Under the pieces are notes generated by a model. That model was not told the DNA's origin and ran no database searches. It saw only the letters and a program-made list of their open reading frames with translations. From contig CM055099.1 of NCBI GenBank assembly GCA_029204225.1, forward strand, positions 63,979,614-64,043,613: 64,000 nucleotides of DNA, read 5' to 3'. This DNA is from Diphasiastrum complanatum (Eukaryota > Streptophyta > Lycopodiopsida > Lycopodiales > Lycopodiaceae). How positions within the stretch are numbered: position 1 is the stretch's first letter; the number at the start of each line of letters is the position of its first letter. Below are positions 53,601-64,000 of the stretch, piece by piece. A program made the translations under genes and the position numbers.

Positions 53601-54606
53601 AAGAGAAAGAGTCCTTGGAGCTACACATATGTGAAGAGGCTCCACTATCAATATACCATAGGCCGTCCTTCTTGAAAGGAGTAGATGAGAAACTAGAGAC
53701 CATAAGAGATCCCTCTCCATCACTTGCAATAGTGTCTTCCTTCTCATTGGTAATATTGGCTTGCTTGAGTTGATTCTTCTTTTTGAAGCAATTGGTGGCA
53801 TAATGACCTTTCTTGCCACAATAAAAACACTTGATCTTCTTCTTCTTGAGCTTGGATGATGAAGCATTAGAGGAATCATCTTCCTCCTCATCTTTGTCTT
53901 TGGATTTGACTTTGTCCTTGCTTGAGGATTGTTGATGTTGGTTCTTGCTCCTCCCTTTGTGCTTATCCTTGGCAAAGAGAGCTTTTCCATCATTATGAGT
54001 GAGAGAAAGCTTGTCCATCCTCAAGAGCTTGTACTCTTGTCTTGATTCTTCTGAAATTAGCACACTTTGGAGAGCCTCCAAACTTGGTAGCTCCTCCTTA
54101 ATGGCATAGGATTGGACAAGGTTATCAAATTCACTTCTCAAGCCATTGAGAATGACTTGAACTAGCTCATTTTGATTGATGGAATCACCAATGCAAGCAA
54201 GCTCTCTATGAATATCTTTTACTCTCAAAACATAACTAGATGCACTCTCATCATTCTTTTGGCTACTTTGAAAGATTTGATTCCTAAGAGTGAGAAGCCT
54301 AGAGGTATTATTAGCCTCATAGATAGTCTTGAGACAATCCCAAGCTTCTTTGGCTGTTGTACAAGTACCTATCTCCCTCAATATCTCATTAGAGACATTC
54401 ATCTTAATGTAGTGGAGAGCCATCCTAGCTCTCTTTTTGTATTTTTGAACCTCTTGAAGAACTTGTGGTTCTTCTTCAAGTCCAAGAACTATGTCCATCA
54501 CGTCTTGAAGGATCAAGATGGACTCCATCCTCAATTTCCAAATTGAATAATTTGAAGTGGTCAATCTTTCACTTGGTTCCAACAAGGATGAACCCATTGA
54601 AGACAT
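50632..54606 (-). CDS. Copia gag-pol polyprotein with one in-frame TAG
   Basis: Chosen start is the ATG at 54606 (MSSMGSSLLEP). Numbered from there: gag to about residue 300 with a CCHC knuckle at 260-273; protease with DSGASSHM near 320; integrase with H453, H458, C487, C490 and catalytic D517, D579 and E615 (D-to-E spacing 35-type); reverse transcriptase from about 835, with [16 protein letters not shown] and YVDD at 1004-1007; RNase H to the stop at 50632. The order PR-INT-RT-RH defines Ty1/copia. A single TAG at 51367-51369 (codon 1080) lies between RT and RNase H, and the same frame continues unbroken for 244 codons. The integrase segment after SLP looks a few residues shorter than usual (no FW before GEA). 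One stop apart, it is full length. Confidence 0.93.
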
Positions 54607-55339
54607 TTGAAGTGAAGAAAACTCAAATGATGAACAATAAATGTTGTTACACACTTTCAATAGGATCCAATAAATGAGTACTATCTCCTCCTATGAAAGA
54701 TCTTACAACAACTAGTGAATTGATTCTCACTAGCTACTCAAATCTCTCTAAAACAAGATCTATTTCACATCAAATGATGGAGTATAGGCAAAGTTAGGAT
54801 CTAACACTCTTAGCACGTGTGAAATACACTAAGAAACCAAATTTGACTCAAATACAATGATATTGCATGAAACAAAATGGCTAAGATCTCAAAACAGTGC
54901 CTAGATCACATATAGATGAGATTGGCAAGCATACAACTGTGATTTTGGATCAACCAAGCAATCTCTTGACCAAACCAAATGTGTCCACCCAGGTCTAGGT
55001 GCCCTACCTAACCCTCTTCAAAAGCTTATAACTTTTGATTGGCTCAACCAAATGGAATGAAACTGATTGCAACAGAAACTAGACAAAAATAGCTTCAAAA
55101 CAAGCTATCAAGCAAGATAAATGGATCAAACATGAGAGAGAACTTCCAAACTGAAATTGGATGTTCCCCACACGTGTCTGAGCACCTGATTCCGTACAGT
55201 ACCAGGTCAGACCCCTTGATCTCTTTTGATCCAAGATTGAACAAGATAGCTAGGAAAATGGGCCTTGACAACTTCTAGCTCAAGATTGATGAAAATTTTT
55301 TCACTTAGATGGATCAAAATGCATGGTAACCTTAGGTAG
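54607..55339 (-). other. Copia 5' leader
   Basis: About 730 bp between the primer-binding site and the gag ATG, without coding signal. It should hold the packaging and dimerisation signals of the element RNA; none is recognisable by eye. Confidence 0.6.
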
Positions 55340-55351
55340 GCTCTGATACCA
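55340..55351 (-). promoter_or_regulatory. Primer-binding site, tRNA-Met
   Basis: Plus-strand GCTCTGATACCA is the inverse of TGGTATCAGAGC, complementary to the 3' end of the plant initiator tRNA-Met. It touches the LTR end directly, as in most plant copia elements. Confidence 0.95.
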
Positions 55352-56088
55352 TGTTGAATTTCACACGTGTGGACTGTCCACTACATGTACTTGTGATCTC
55401 CTAAGGTGTGTAGATGCACCAAGATCAAGACTAGATTGAGATTCAAGATCAATCTTGAATCCTATGGCAAAAACACACTACTACATGCATTCAATCACTT
55501 CCAACTCTCACTCACACGTGTGGGAAGTATTCAAAACATAATCTAAGTAAAAACAAGCTGCTCTCCTCGGGTAGAGAGAGAAAATGCATCATGAGCTCTC
55601 GGGTAGAGAGAGAAAGCTAGAAATCCAATAACTTACAAAATCCATGAAATCACCAAATCAATTAGCTTCAAAATGAGGAGTACAATGATACTAGTAGGTC
55701 CACGATCTACCACTATGCTTAACTATGATTGGACCATATTTTGTCACCTCTTGATCCTATTGGATCATTGATCCATGCACCTCATAATTCTATTGGACTA
55801 TATTCAAGCACACCTCAATTTCCTATTGGACCTCACAAGGTTCCACCTCTAAATCCTATTGGACCTCTTGGAATTCATCAAACAAAAACTTTACACTTGT
55901 CTACACTCTAATTGGCAAGTGTTTAGCCTCTTACTCTATTTTGGCTCAATAGTGGCATTACAAGTGGAAATGCATAATTTGCCATCTATCCCAAATTTAT
56001 TCCTATCAACATCCTACACCTAGATGCTTGATGTAAAAAACATAAGACCCCTATATCTAACATAGATAATCTTTTTCAATTCTTCACA
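55352..56088 (-). repeat. Copia 5' LTR (element orientation)
   Basis: Same length and ends as 49877-50613. As the 5' LTR it should carry the promoter driving minus-strand transcription of gag-pol. Confidence 0.97.
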
Positions 56089-56093
56089 CCTGT
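56089..56093. repeat. Target-site duplication CCTGT, right
   Basis: CCTGT directly after the element end CTTCACA; matches 49872-49876. Confidence 0.95.
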
Positions 56094-56103
56094 CAAAACA
56101 ACA

Positions 56104-56354
56104 TGCACAACACACACACACACACACACACACATACATACACACGTGCACACACACACGCACACACACACATCACACATGCACATACAACACACACATA
56201 CACACTCATACATGTATACACGCACACACACAAACCTCTACTAGGCTCTCGGAACCCTAAACCTGCATACATCGCATACAAGCACACATTTCGTACTAAC
56301 ACATTCTCTACCGCCTTTGACCTCCAGCCGCCCATCATCGACAGGCTTAGCCAC

Positions 56355-56395
<41 letters not shown>
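56104..56395. repeat. CA/GT microsatellites (right)
   Basis: Interrupted CA-rich DNA at 56104-56240 and a clean (GT)n at about 56358-56395; mirror of 24378-24715. It directly adjoins the target duplication of the copia insertion. Confidence 0.9.
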
Positions 56396-56396
<1 letters not shown>

Positions 56397-56759
56397 TCTC
56401 TGAATGTTTTGGCCACAATCTAGGCATTTGATCTTCAATCTCATGCTTATTAGAAATTTACACAAATCTATAATATTTGTCTTCTTGTGATAACAACATA
56501 CACAAATATAGATGTTTTGTTGACCAAGTAGATTGCTAGCTTATGATTCATAGACATGAAATGTAAATCCTGATAAGTAGTTGTGAAACTCATTGATAAG
56601 GTAGCTCCTTCCCATCATGCATACAATATATACCATGCTGAGGTTTTTGAGAGCTGATAGATTTGAGCTCTCATTTCTATCACATACTAATTATCTCCAC
56701 ATCTCAGGGTAGAGCCTCTAGGCATTGTCTCAACTCACAATTGACATCCATACGACAAT

Positions 56760-57150
56760 TGAAGTGGAACAGAGTGCACCTCTAGCTTGAGCAATTCAAT
56801 TTTATCGAAAGTATAGACGTGTGAGATGCCCCACTTGACCATATCAATTTAAAGTATATTATCTGCCTATTATAAGAAGAAAAAGGGTTCGTCTTCTTTA
56901 TTTTATCTCTCTTTCATAAGTTATCCATCACTTTGCTAATTCTAGAATTTTTCATAATGGGATCATGACAAACCACATTCCTCTTTATTGTGGCATTAGG
57001 CAAGGCTGCCCATCGTCCCCAATGTTACTTGATATTCTTCAAAATCAAGTAGTTAGGATAGGATAAGTAATTTCACCTATGGCTTTACCAGGATGTTACT
57101 TATCTCACACAAGTTTGTCGATGACTTAGTTATTTTCTCAAAGATTTGTT
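56760..57150 (+). pseudogene. LINE reverse-transcriptase relic, right
   Basis: The plus strand reads VIHHFANSRIFHNGIM, then IPLYCGIRQGCPSSPMLL, then after a frameshift KFVDDLVIFSK. These are palm-domain motifs of a non-LTR (LINE) reverse transcriptase. Only about 130 codons remain and they contain stops. No endonuclease or poly(A) tail was recognised. Shorter fragments of the same sequence sit at 32187-32300 and 36945-37030, exactly at the inner ends of the palindrome arms. Confidence 0.7.
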
Positions 57151-58084
57151 AAGAAAATATGGTGGCCTTGCTCATTATGTTAGATCAACTATCTCATTGT
57201 TTCTCTTCTTTAATAAACAGAGACATCTAAAATATTCCACTTATCACATAACCCAACAACAAAATGGCTTCTATACTTGCTTTATATTCGTGTACAGTTT
57301 CTCATCTTCTGAAATCATTTATAACCTTTCAATTTTCTCAGTTTTTAGTTATTGACTTTCACTCTCCCTAAAACATGTAAATTTCCTTTCTTTTTCAAAG
57401 CGGCCATTGCTTCCAATATTGCTTCTCCAGTTTTAACCAAACACACCACAAATATACCTCTTAACCTATTAAACGAAGATTGAAAGGTGGGAGATTTTTT
57501 AAGAATCCTATGGTTTTCAATTTAGAAACATTCCCTACCCTAAAGTAAATAATTTTTCCTATAGTCTTACAGCACAATCTTTACCCTTGAAAAACTTAAG
57601 GGCACTTGTATATGTAGAAGGCCTATCCGATTTGTAAATTACATAATGAGACCGCCCAACATTTATTTCTTCTGTGGATTGTAATTATGGTCATGATTTT
57701 TAAACTCTTCCTTTTCTCTAGAGGTTTTACCTTCACTTTCATCAAGCGACATTATTCTATTTGGGGACAATATTGGTAATAAAAAAAATTCATTTGCACC
57801 TTTGCAAGATTCGTGACCTTCATCAAATAAAGCACACGAATATCACAAAACAAATTTGTATTTTGGGAAGAAGGGCTTACATTCTTGGGTAAGGTTAGAG
57901 TATTGTTGTTTCATAAATATAACAATGGACTTTTGACACTGATGTGCCAATATTTGCATGGTTAATTAGCCCACTTCTTATTAACTATTTTATACTGGAT
58001 GCTATGTGCTACTATATGGATAGTGAATTATGAGGCTTAAAAAAACTCTTCTAGACAGATGTTTAGCTTGTGATACAAAAAATG

Positions 58085-58131
<47 letters not shown>

Positions 58132-58608
58132 GAATTTCAAATATCATGTTTTCGTTTATTTAGTGCCACATGGCCTAATAAGAGTGCGGTGGGCAACTCA
58201 ACACCAGTACTCCTTCCGATTTCGCCGTCAACTTCCCACATTCCATTTGAAAAGAGTATCGGTTTCCCTAAGTATTTTTTATTCTGGGCAATGTGTAATG
58301 AAGCCATTGCCAATCTCATGTTTGCGCAGCCGATCCCCCTCTCTTCTTCTGGCACAATAGCAGCAACTGGAGTATACGTAATAATCAACAAAAATTTGTG
58401 CGTGGTGAATTGCTCATGAGGAGTCAACGCCTGCTACCTGGTGTCTACTATAGTGGAATATAGTAGATGATGCAGCAAAAAGTTTATGACCAAAACAAAT
58501 GGACAGTGGCACCGACTCGCTGGCCACGTAGTATGAGGCTCAAGGTGATGAGGTTGACAGTCTCAGTGGAGCTGGAGGAAATTTCAGCGAGCGAACAGAG
58601 CAGGGCAA
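57151..58608. other. 5' flank of right glycine-rich gene
   Basis: Mirror of 22171-23629. No gene accepted; the frames at 58070-58360 and 58189-58419 run through the (GA)n tract or promoter DNA and have no domain. Confidence 0.5.
58088..58128. repeat. (GA)n microsatellite
   Basis: About 20 units upstream of the right glycine-rich gene; longer than its left partner by several units. Confidence 0.9.
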
Positions 58609-58615
58609 TATAAAT
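58609..58615 (+). promoter_or_regulatory. TATA box of right glycine-rich gene
   Basis: TATAAAT in the context gggcaatataaattacac, about 147 bp before the ATG. The same context is kept in the diverged third copy (33692-33698), which supports its being a real promoter element. Confidence 0.65.
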
Positions 58616-58762
58616 TACACTCAACTCTTAACTAAAATCATCTCAGTTTATGCAAAGTATTCTATCATATTATCACCTAGAGCCAATTTTCCTCTTTCAT
58701 TCCAAAGTATTATTGCTCGTTCTATTGAATCAGTCATCACAGTAGTAGTACGCATTTGCAAG

Positions 58763-59776
<1,014 letters not shown>

Positions 59777-60061
59777 GACACTGCTCCAGGAAATGGATAT
59801 TCAGTAGCAGCAGGTGAACTAAGTATCACCGTTAACGCATCAACTTCCAACTGTAGTTCTCAGCATGACGACGCCAGATGTTTGATTTAAGAATCAGAAT
59901 GACATACAGTTACTAGCCGAATATTGTACTAGCGGTCCAGAGACTATAGTATTTTGAATAGAGATCGCAATGAGCTTTAATTACCATAATAATCGTGTGA
60001 TTGTATGTCAAACTTTTGTGACAAGGTGAACTATAATTTGTGTAATCCGCATCAACTTTAC

Positions 60062-60067
60062 AATAAA
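60062..60067 (+). terminator. Poly(A) signal, right glycine-rich gene
   Basis: AATAAA in tacaataaagcat, about 286 bp after the stop codon. Plausible near-upstream element for 3'-end formation. Confidence 0.4.
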
Positions 60068-60390
60068 GCATATATTATTTTAAGTGTAATATATAAATTG
60101 CTCTCAGACATGACATGACCATTAGATTTGTTTGTCAAAAATATTCTATTTTGAAAGCAATTTGGTAACGTGTACATGCAATATTTTTGTACAATCATCA
60201 ACATTGTTGCTCATATCTTTGTAAAATAATCTATTCTTCAGACATGAATAGTAGCATAAGAAGTTCATACTTTTGCATAATAAGTTATAATAAGTTCAAA
60301 CTTCCATTATGCCAAGTTCACAACAAGGTTTTCTTTATTGCAGTGGTCTATGAAATTGTGTGCCAAGTGGGGTCTTACAAAGTTAAAGCC

Positions 60391-61415
60391 TAGAAATTGG
60401 CAGATCAATCTACTGTTCAACCAAAGGCCATGGTGAAAAATATACCAGTTAAAATTGTTGGTGTCCAATTCATCATTACTTTTGTAGTAATGCACTTACC
60501 AGACGCTCCATCAGCTTACCGTATGTTATTGGGACGTCCTTGGCTATGAGTTGCGCAAGTAATTCACAACTGGGGTACAGGCAAAATTACATTTGAAAAT
60601 CTGGAGGAAGCAATAAAAGTTGATCCATTGACTTGGGGCTAAAAGCATGGTCTGGTGGTACAACATGGACTACACTACCTTTTTTGGGTAGAAATGCACT
60701 TTTGTATTGTTATACACTATTTTCAACTAATACTTTTGACTTGCAATAACTTTTTAACCGTACCTTGGAAGAATGTCATGTAACATATCATTGGAAAGCG
60801 CTCGCTTTCTAACGCACCAAACTCTGCTGAAATTGGACTTACCACTAAAAAGTTATGTCATTTTTAATGTTTTGACTTTCCATAACTTTTTAACCGTAGC
60901 TCGGAAGTATGTCATGTTACATATCATTGGAAAGCACTCATCAAGCGCTTTCTAACACACCAAGCTCCGCTGAATTGGACTTATGACTAAAAAGTTATGT
61001 CAATTTTAATGTAAACTCAAAATAATTATGAGTAATAAAATTTCCAAAAAGTGTATGTACTACCAAAAGGTACAATGAAAAATGGGTTCTTTTTTTGTAC
61101 CACCAAACCATGCTTTTAGCCCTGGATGATCAAGCTAGCTATCCTGAAGGGAGATGATGATTCTTCCACAGCATATCATACTTGTGGCCGAGCAGAAAAG
61201 GCACCCATTATGATTCTCAAACCAATAATGTTAACTTGAATCAAGTGCTAGCAACTATTGATTGTACAGAGGGTTCCATGTGTCAGCATGATGACCAATC
61301 CAAAGAAATTGACATTTGCATGGAAGACCGTACTCTTGATGCTCCCATCACATTTCCAGTTAATATAATGAATGTTGCTTGGATTTCAACTGACCCAATC
61401 CTAGATCGAAAATGA
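60391..61415 (+). pseudogene. Gypsy-type retropepsin relic, right copy
   Basis: The plus strand at about 60391-60635 reads MVKNIPVKIVGV, LPDAPSAYRMLLGRPWL, a TGA in place of one residue, then VAQVIHNWGTGKITF. The MLLGRPWL and HNW..G.I.. pattern is typical of the C-terminal half of the protease domain in plant Ty3/gypsy polyproteins. After the MITE-like insertion (60636-61122) coding-like sequence continues (SSTAYHTCGRAEKAPI) to a stop near 61413. The DTG catalytic motif and all reverse-transcriptase sequence are absent. Confidence 0.7.
60636..61122. mobile_element. 487-bp MITE-like element, right copy
   Basis: Mirror of 19664-20150 with the same length and ends. The internal direct repeats lie at about 60770-60900 and 60905-61015, each with catgt.acatatcattggaaag and aaaaagttatgtca. 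Because both arm copies sit at exactly mirrored positions, insertion preceded the inverted duplication. Confidence 0.8.
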
Positions 61416-61489
61416 ACTTATTCCAATTAGTCATGCTTTATCCTATAATGAGAATGTAGAATTTACAGATGAACAAATCTTAAGCCATA

Positions 61490-62785
61490 TGGATCCTACA
61501 TGTTATGTCCATGTCCTGAATATAGGATTCAGTATAGTCCTAGACCCGGTACTCCAGTGAATCAAACTTATTAGTTATGCCACATCATACTGGACATGAT
61601 CCGCAAGTATTTAATAACCTTGTGAGTAGAGTATATGCATGTGTAGAGTATCAATAGCGATTCTATGAATAGAGGATCCATGCATAGAGACTCTATATGC
61701 ATGCGTAGAGTATCAATAGCAATTCTATGAATAGAGGATCCATGCATAGAGACTCTATTCTAGTGGAATCTATGTATAGGGGAGTTGGGACCTTGCATTA
61801 CTAAATGCACAGGGGGTTCTAAGCCTTATATAACGAGGCCAAGCTCGCTCTACTACACCACCATTTGGTAATTGATTCATTGCCAGAATCTCTCTCTACT
61901 CTCATGCTTCCTATTCCTTGGCTTGGGGTGAAGCTTCTAGAGATTCATTGGTTGCTTCTATTTGGTTGGGAGGTTTCTCCAACAGTGTGCTCTCTATTGT
62001 TTTGTCTTGTAAGCATGATCTTGAGGAGGCGACTGTTAAATTGGTATCAGAGCAAGGCTTACGAAGTTAGAAGAACTTGGAGAAGTGCTACCTTTTGTCG
62101 AAATTTTGATTTTTTGAAAAACTCAATTTTTGGTTCCTTTTACGTAATTCAGAAAATTCTGACGAGAATACTGTTAGTACAAAAGGCAATCGAAATCGAA
62201 AAATCCAAATATTGTTCTCATTCCATACTGCTTCATATGACTAGTGTGAATGCTTCACATAAGTCTAATAGATCATTGAAGATTGTTGGTAACATCACTT
62301 TTGGGCTTGGGGAGGTGTTTGCATGTTTTTGCATGATATGGCCTTGTAAAAATACGCCCTACTACAGAATTATGACTGCTTTGTTCTCACACATGTAAAG
62401 CCTAAGTGGCAAGTTGATGTGGCAAGCATCTCGGCCACTTGGTCTCCCTCTGTATTGTGCTTTATAGTGCCTAATTTGGTGCACTGTAGCCAAAGTTATG
62501 GCCGTTTGAAATTTTGGCAGTTTTGTGAGTAAAATTGACAAAATTTGAAATTGTTCTGATTGCATGCTAGTCTTTTTCCTGATTTGTGGTACTGTGCTTG
62601 CATGGATTGATTGCATGTTGATTCTCAGTTTGGTTTTGACATTCATAAAGAACTTCCAGTCGAATTGAGTGGTCATACGCATGTGACGGTTGGGTCACAA
62701 ATTAGTGATATTGACTAACAAATTCTGTAAAACTGAAATTTACGTTAAAAAAATCCTAATTGCAAAATACATTTTCCAATCACAC
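61490..62785 (+). mobile_element. LTR retroelement relic, right copy
   Basis: Mirror of 18001-19290. LTR-like DNA from about 61500 to 62040 includes a TATA-like ccttatataacg near 61822 and is followed by TGGTATCAGAGC at 62042-62053, a perfect match to the plant initiator tRNA-Met primer-binding site. Downstream sequence to about 62785 is the leader and decayed internal region with no recognisable gag. No second LTR is in the window. Confidence 0.55.
61625..61765. repeat. Tandem repeat, unit about 62 bp (right)
   Basis: Mirror of 19020-19160; two units with gagtatcaatagc, gattctatgaatagagg and atccatgcatagagactc. Confidence 0.85.
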
Positions 62786-63726
62786 TTACTACCTCTGATG
62801 TCCACTCTTCTTTCCCCCTTAGAGTTTTTACTCCCCTAAAAATCTGTTTCAACTAAGGTACAATGAAGATATAAAGACATTAATAAATGTTAAAAGTGAA
62901 TTACTGCAGGAAAATGTTTAAAACAATTTCATTTCTATCCTATACCACGGTTGAATCAATGATATACAAAAATCATCCACTAGTATGAAAACTAGTACTA
63001 GTCTAATCTTTTGCATACAATTTACCATAGGATTTAACTAGGAAATGAAATCAGTTTTTTATTTTTGATCAGTTCCTATTCATTACAATTTTTCCAATAA
63101 AATTGGACTGTTTCCTTTTTTATTGGCCTTACTCCATCAATATTAACAAAAACTATCCAAACTCATAATACAAAATTACATAAATATAGATCCTACCAAC
63201 AGAATTTCAGTAACTTTTAAACTGTATCCAACACAATTTTACTGTTCGGATAGTGAGTTATGTGGGCCGCACATTCTGTCTGGTCATTTCATATTGTTTG
63301 ATGGTTTTAAATTTAATACCGGCTATTAATTTTTTGGATAGAATTCATTTACTTGTATTCATAATTGCTCTTTGTAACCATTGAGCTTCTCCCCAATTTG
63401 GATGTCAATTGTGATGTTAGAAGTGGGTACATGGATTACATTGGATCTGTTAATGATAGAAGCTAGTCCCTAGAGTTGATGCATCAGTAGGGTTTCGAAG
63501 TTTATCACGAACCTGAAAGGATCATAATGTAATGTTGAACCATGTAAATTGATCTGTTCAAATCATAGGATCAGGTATGTAACTGTTGTATCTAGCTAAA
63601 AGGCATGCCAGTCATTTAAATAAATGGATTCTCCAGGTTTTGGGAACAAGAGATAATATTCTATATGGACTATAGGATAGCTAGATGATCAGTGAATCTC
63701 TAAAATATCAGATATGGAGGTTAATT
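62786..63726. other. Spacer, no gene seen
   Basis: Mirror of 17059-18000; AT-rich, nothing recognised. Confidence 0.5.
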
Positions 63727-64000
63727 CACTACAAGAGAATGGGCGATTTCCAAGGCTGAGCGTTTCTTTGAAAGATAGTTTTTAAAATGAGTTGCGTGGG
63801 GAGTGGAATGTTCGAGCCTCGGGTGCGGTATTTGGCCTCGGAATAAGCCTACCAAATTCGAACTTGGTTTTAAAACATTTATAGAGAGGGATATAGAGAG
63901 GGTTATAAATTCACTAGAGGGCCTCAGAACATACATCGAAATACTGAAGCTAATTTGAGTGGTATACCGAGGTTGACGTTGGTATAAGCCTACCAAATTT
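63727..64000 (-). mobile_element. Mirrored CACTA terminus
   Basis: Starts with CACTACAAGAG and continues with the inverse of 16785-17058, including both aagcctaccaaatt subterminal motifs. It therefore opens a second CACTA element extending beyond the window. A few substitutions separate it from the left copy. The palindrome continues past the last base. Confidence 0.85.

Larger units (their letters stand above)
49877..56088 (-). mobile_element. Nearly intact Ty1/copia LTR retrotransposon
   Basis: A complete element of 6212 bp on the minus strand: two 737-bp LTRs (49877-50613 and 55352-56088), a 5-bp target duplication CCTGT (49872-49876 and 56089-56093), a primer-binding site for initiator tRNA-Met beside the right LTR, a polypurine tract beside the left LTR and one long gag-pol frame. 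The empty site survives in the left palindrome arm near 24715-24720 with a single CCTGT (read on the opposite strand), proving insertion after the inverted duplication. By eye the LTRs differ at about 11 of 737 positions. Confidence 0.97.

Noticed and set aside
53526-53993. A 155-codon minus frame inside the copia gag
   Set aside because: Shadow frame of the gag-pol polyprotein.

Overview
This window is repeat-dense plant nuclear DNA, probably from a vascular plant. The evidence is Ty1/copia elements primed by the initiator tRNA-Met, a CACTA (En/Spm) transposase with TNP2, DUF4218 and DUF4216 regions, LINE and gypsy relics, GT-AG introns, AT-rich spacers and very long (GA)n, (GT)n and (TA)n tracts. 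I cannot place it to species. No tRNA, rRNA or CRISPR was seen. The only ordinary host gene that looks intact is a secreted glycine-rich protein, present in two copies.

Layout. (1) 1-1242: AT-rich DNA with microsatellites. (2) 1243-7813: two inverted arms of about 1.9 kb, packed with microsatellites, flank an unrecognised ORF relic and a decayed copia gag. (3) 7814-17058: a broken CACTA transposase gene (9140-12660, minus), a tandem duplication of about 504 bp, and the 3' half of a second CACTA element (14830-17058, plus) ending in a recognisable CACTA terminus. (4) 16785-64000: a giant imperfect palindrome. The left arm is 16785 to about 32265 and the right arm about 36945 to 64000, running off the window. 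Mirrored in both arms are the CACTA terminus, an LTR with primer-binding site, a gypsy protease relic carrying a 487-bp MITE-like insertion, the glycine-rich gene, a LINE reverse-transcriptase relic, TG/CA-rich DNA, an unrecognised coding relic and a 5'-truncated copia element. (5) 32265-36945: the centre. It holds a third, truncated copy of the glycine-rich gene with its promoter, LTR-like DNA with a primer-binding site, a minisatellite and a third CACTA transposase fragment.

The right arm carries extra DNA: a nearly intact 6.2-kb copia element (49877-56088) with 737-bp LTRs and a CCTGT target duplication, an unrelated block at about 44659-48040, and about 1 kb at 40969-41988 that the left arm lacks. 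The outer arms (16785-24720 against 56094-64000) are almost identical, while the inner arms differ by several percent. The change falls at the copia insertion. By eye the copia LTRs differ from each other more than the outer arms do, which suggests arm-to-arm gene conversion after the insertion, or an assembly duplication. Divergence statements are by-eye comparisons, not computed alignments.
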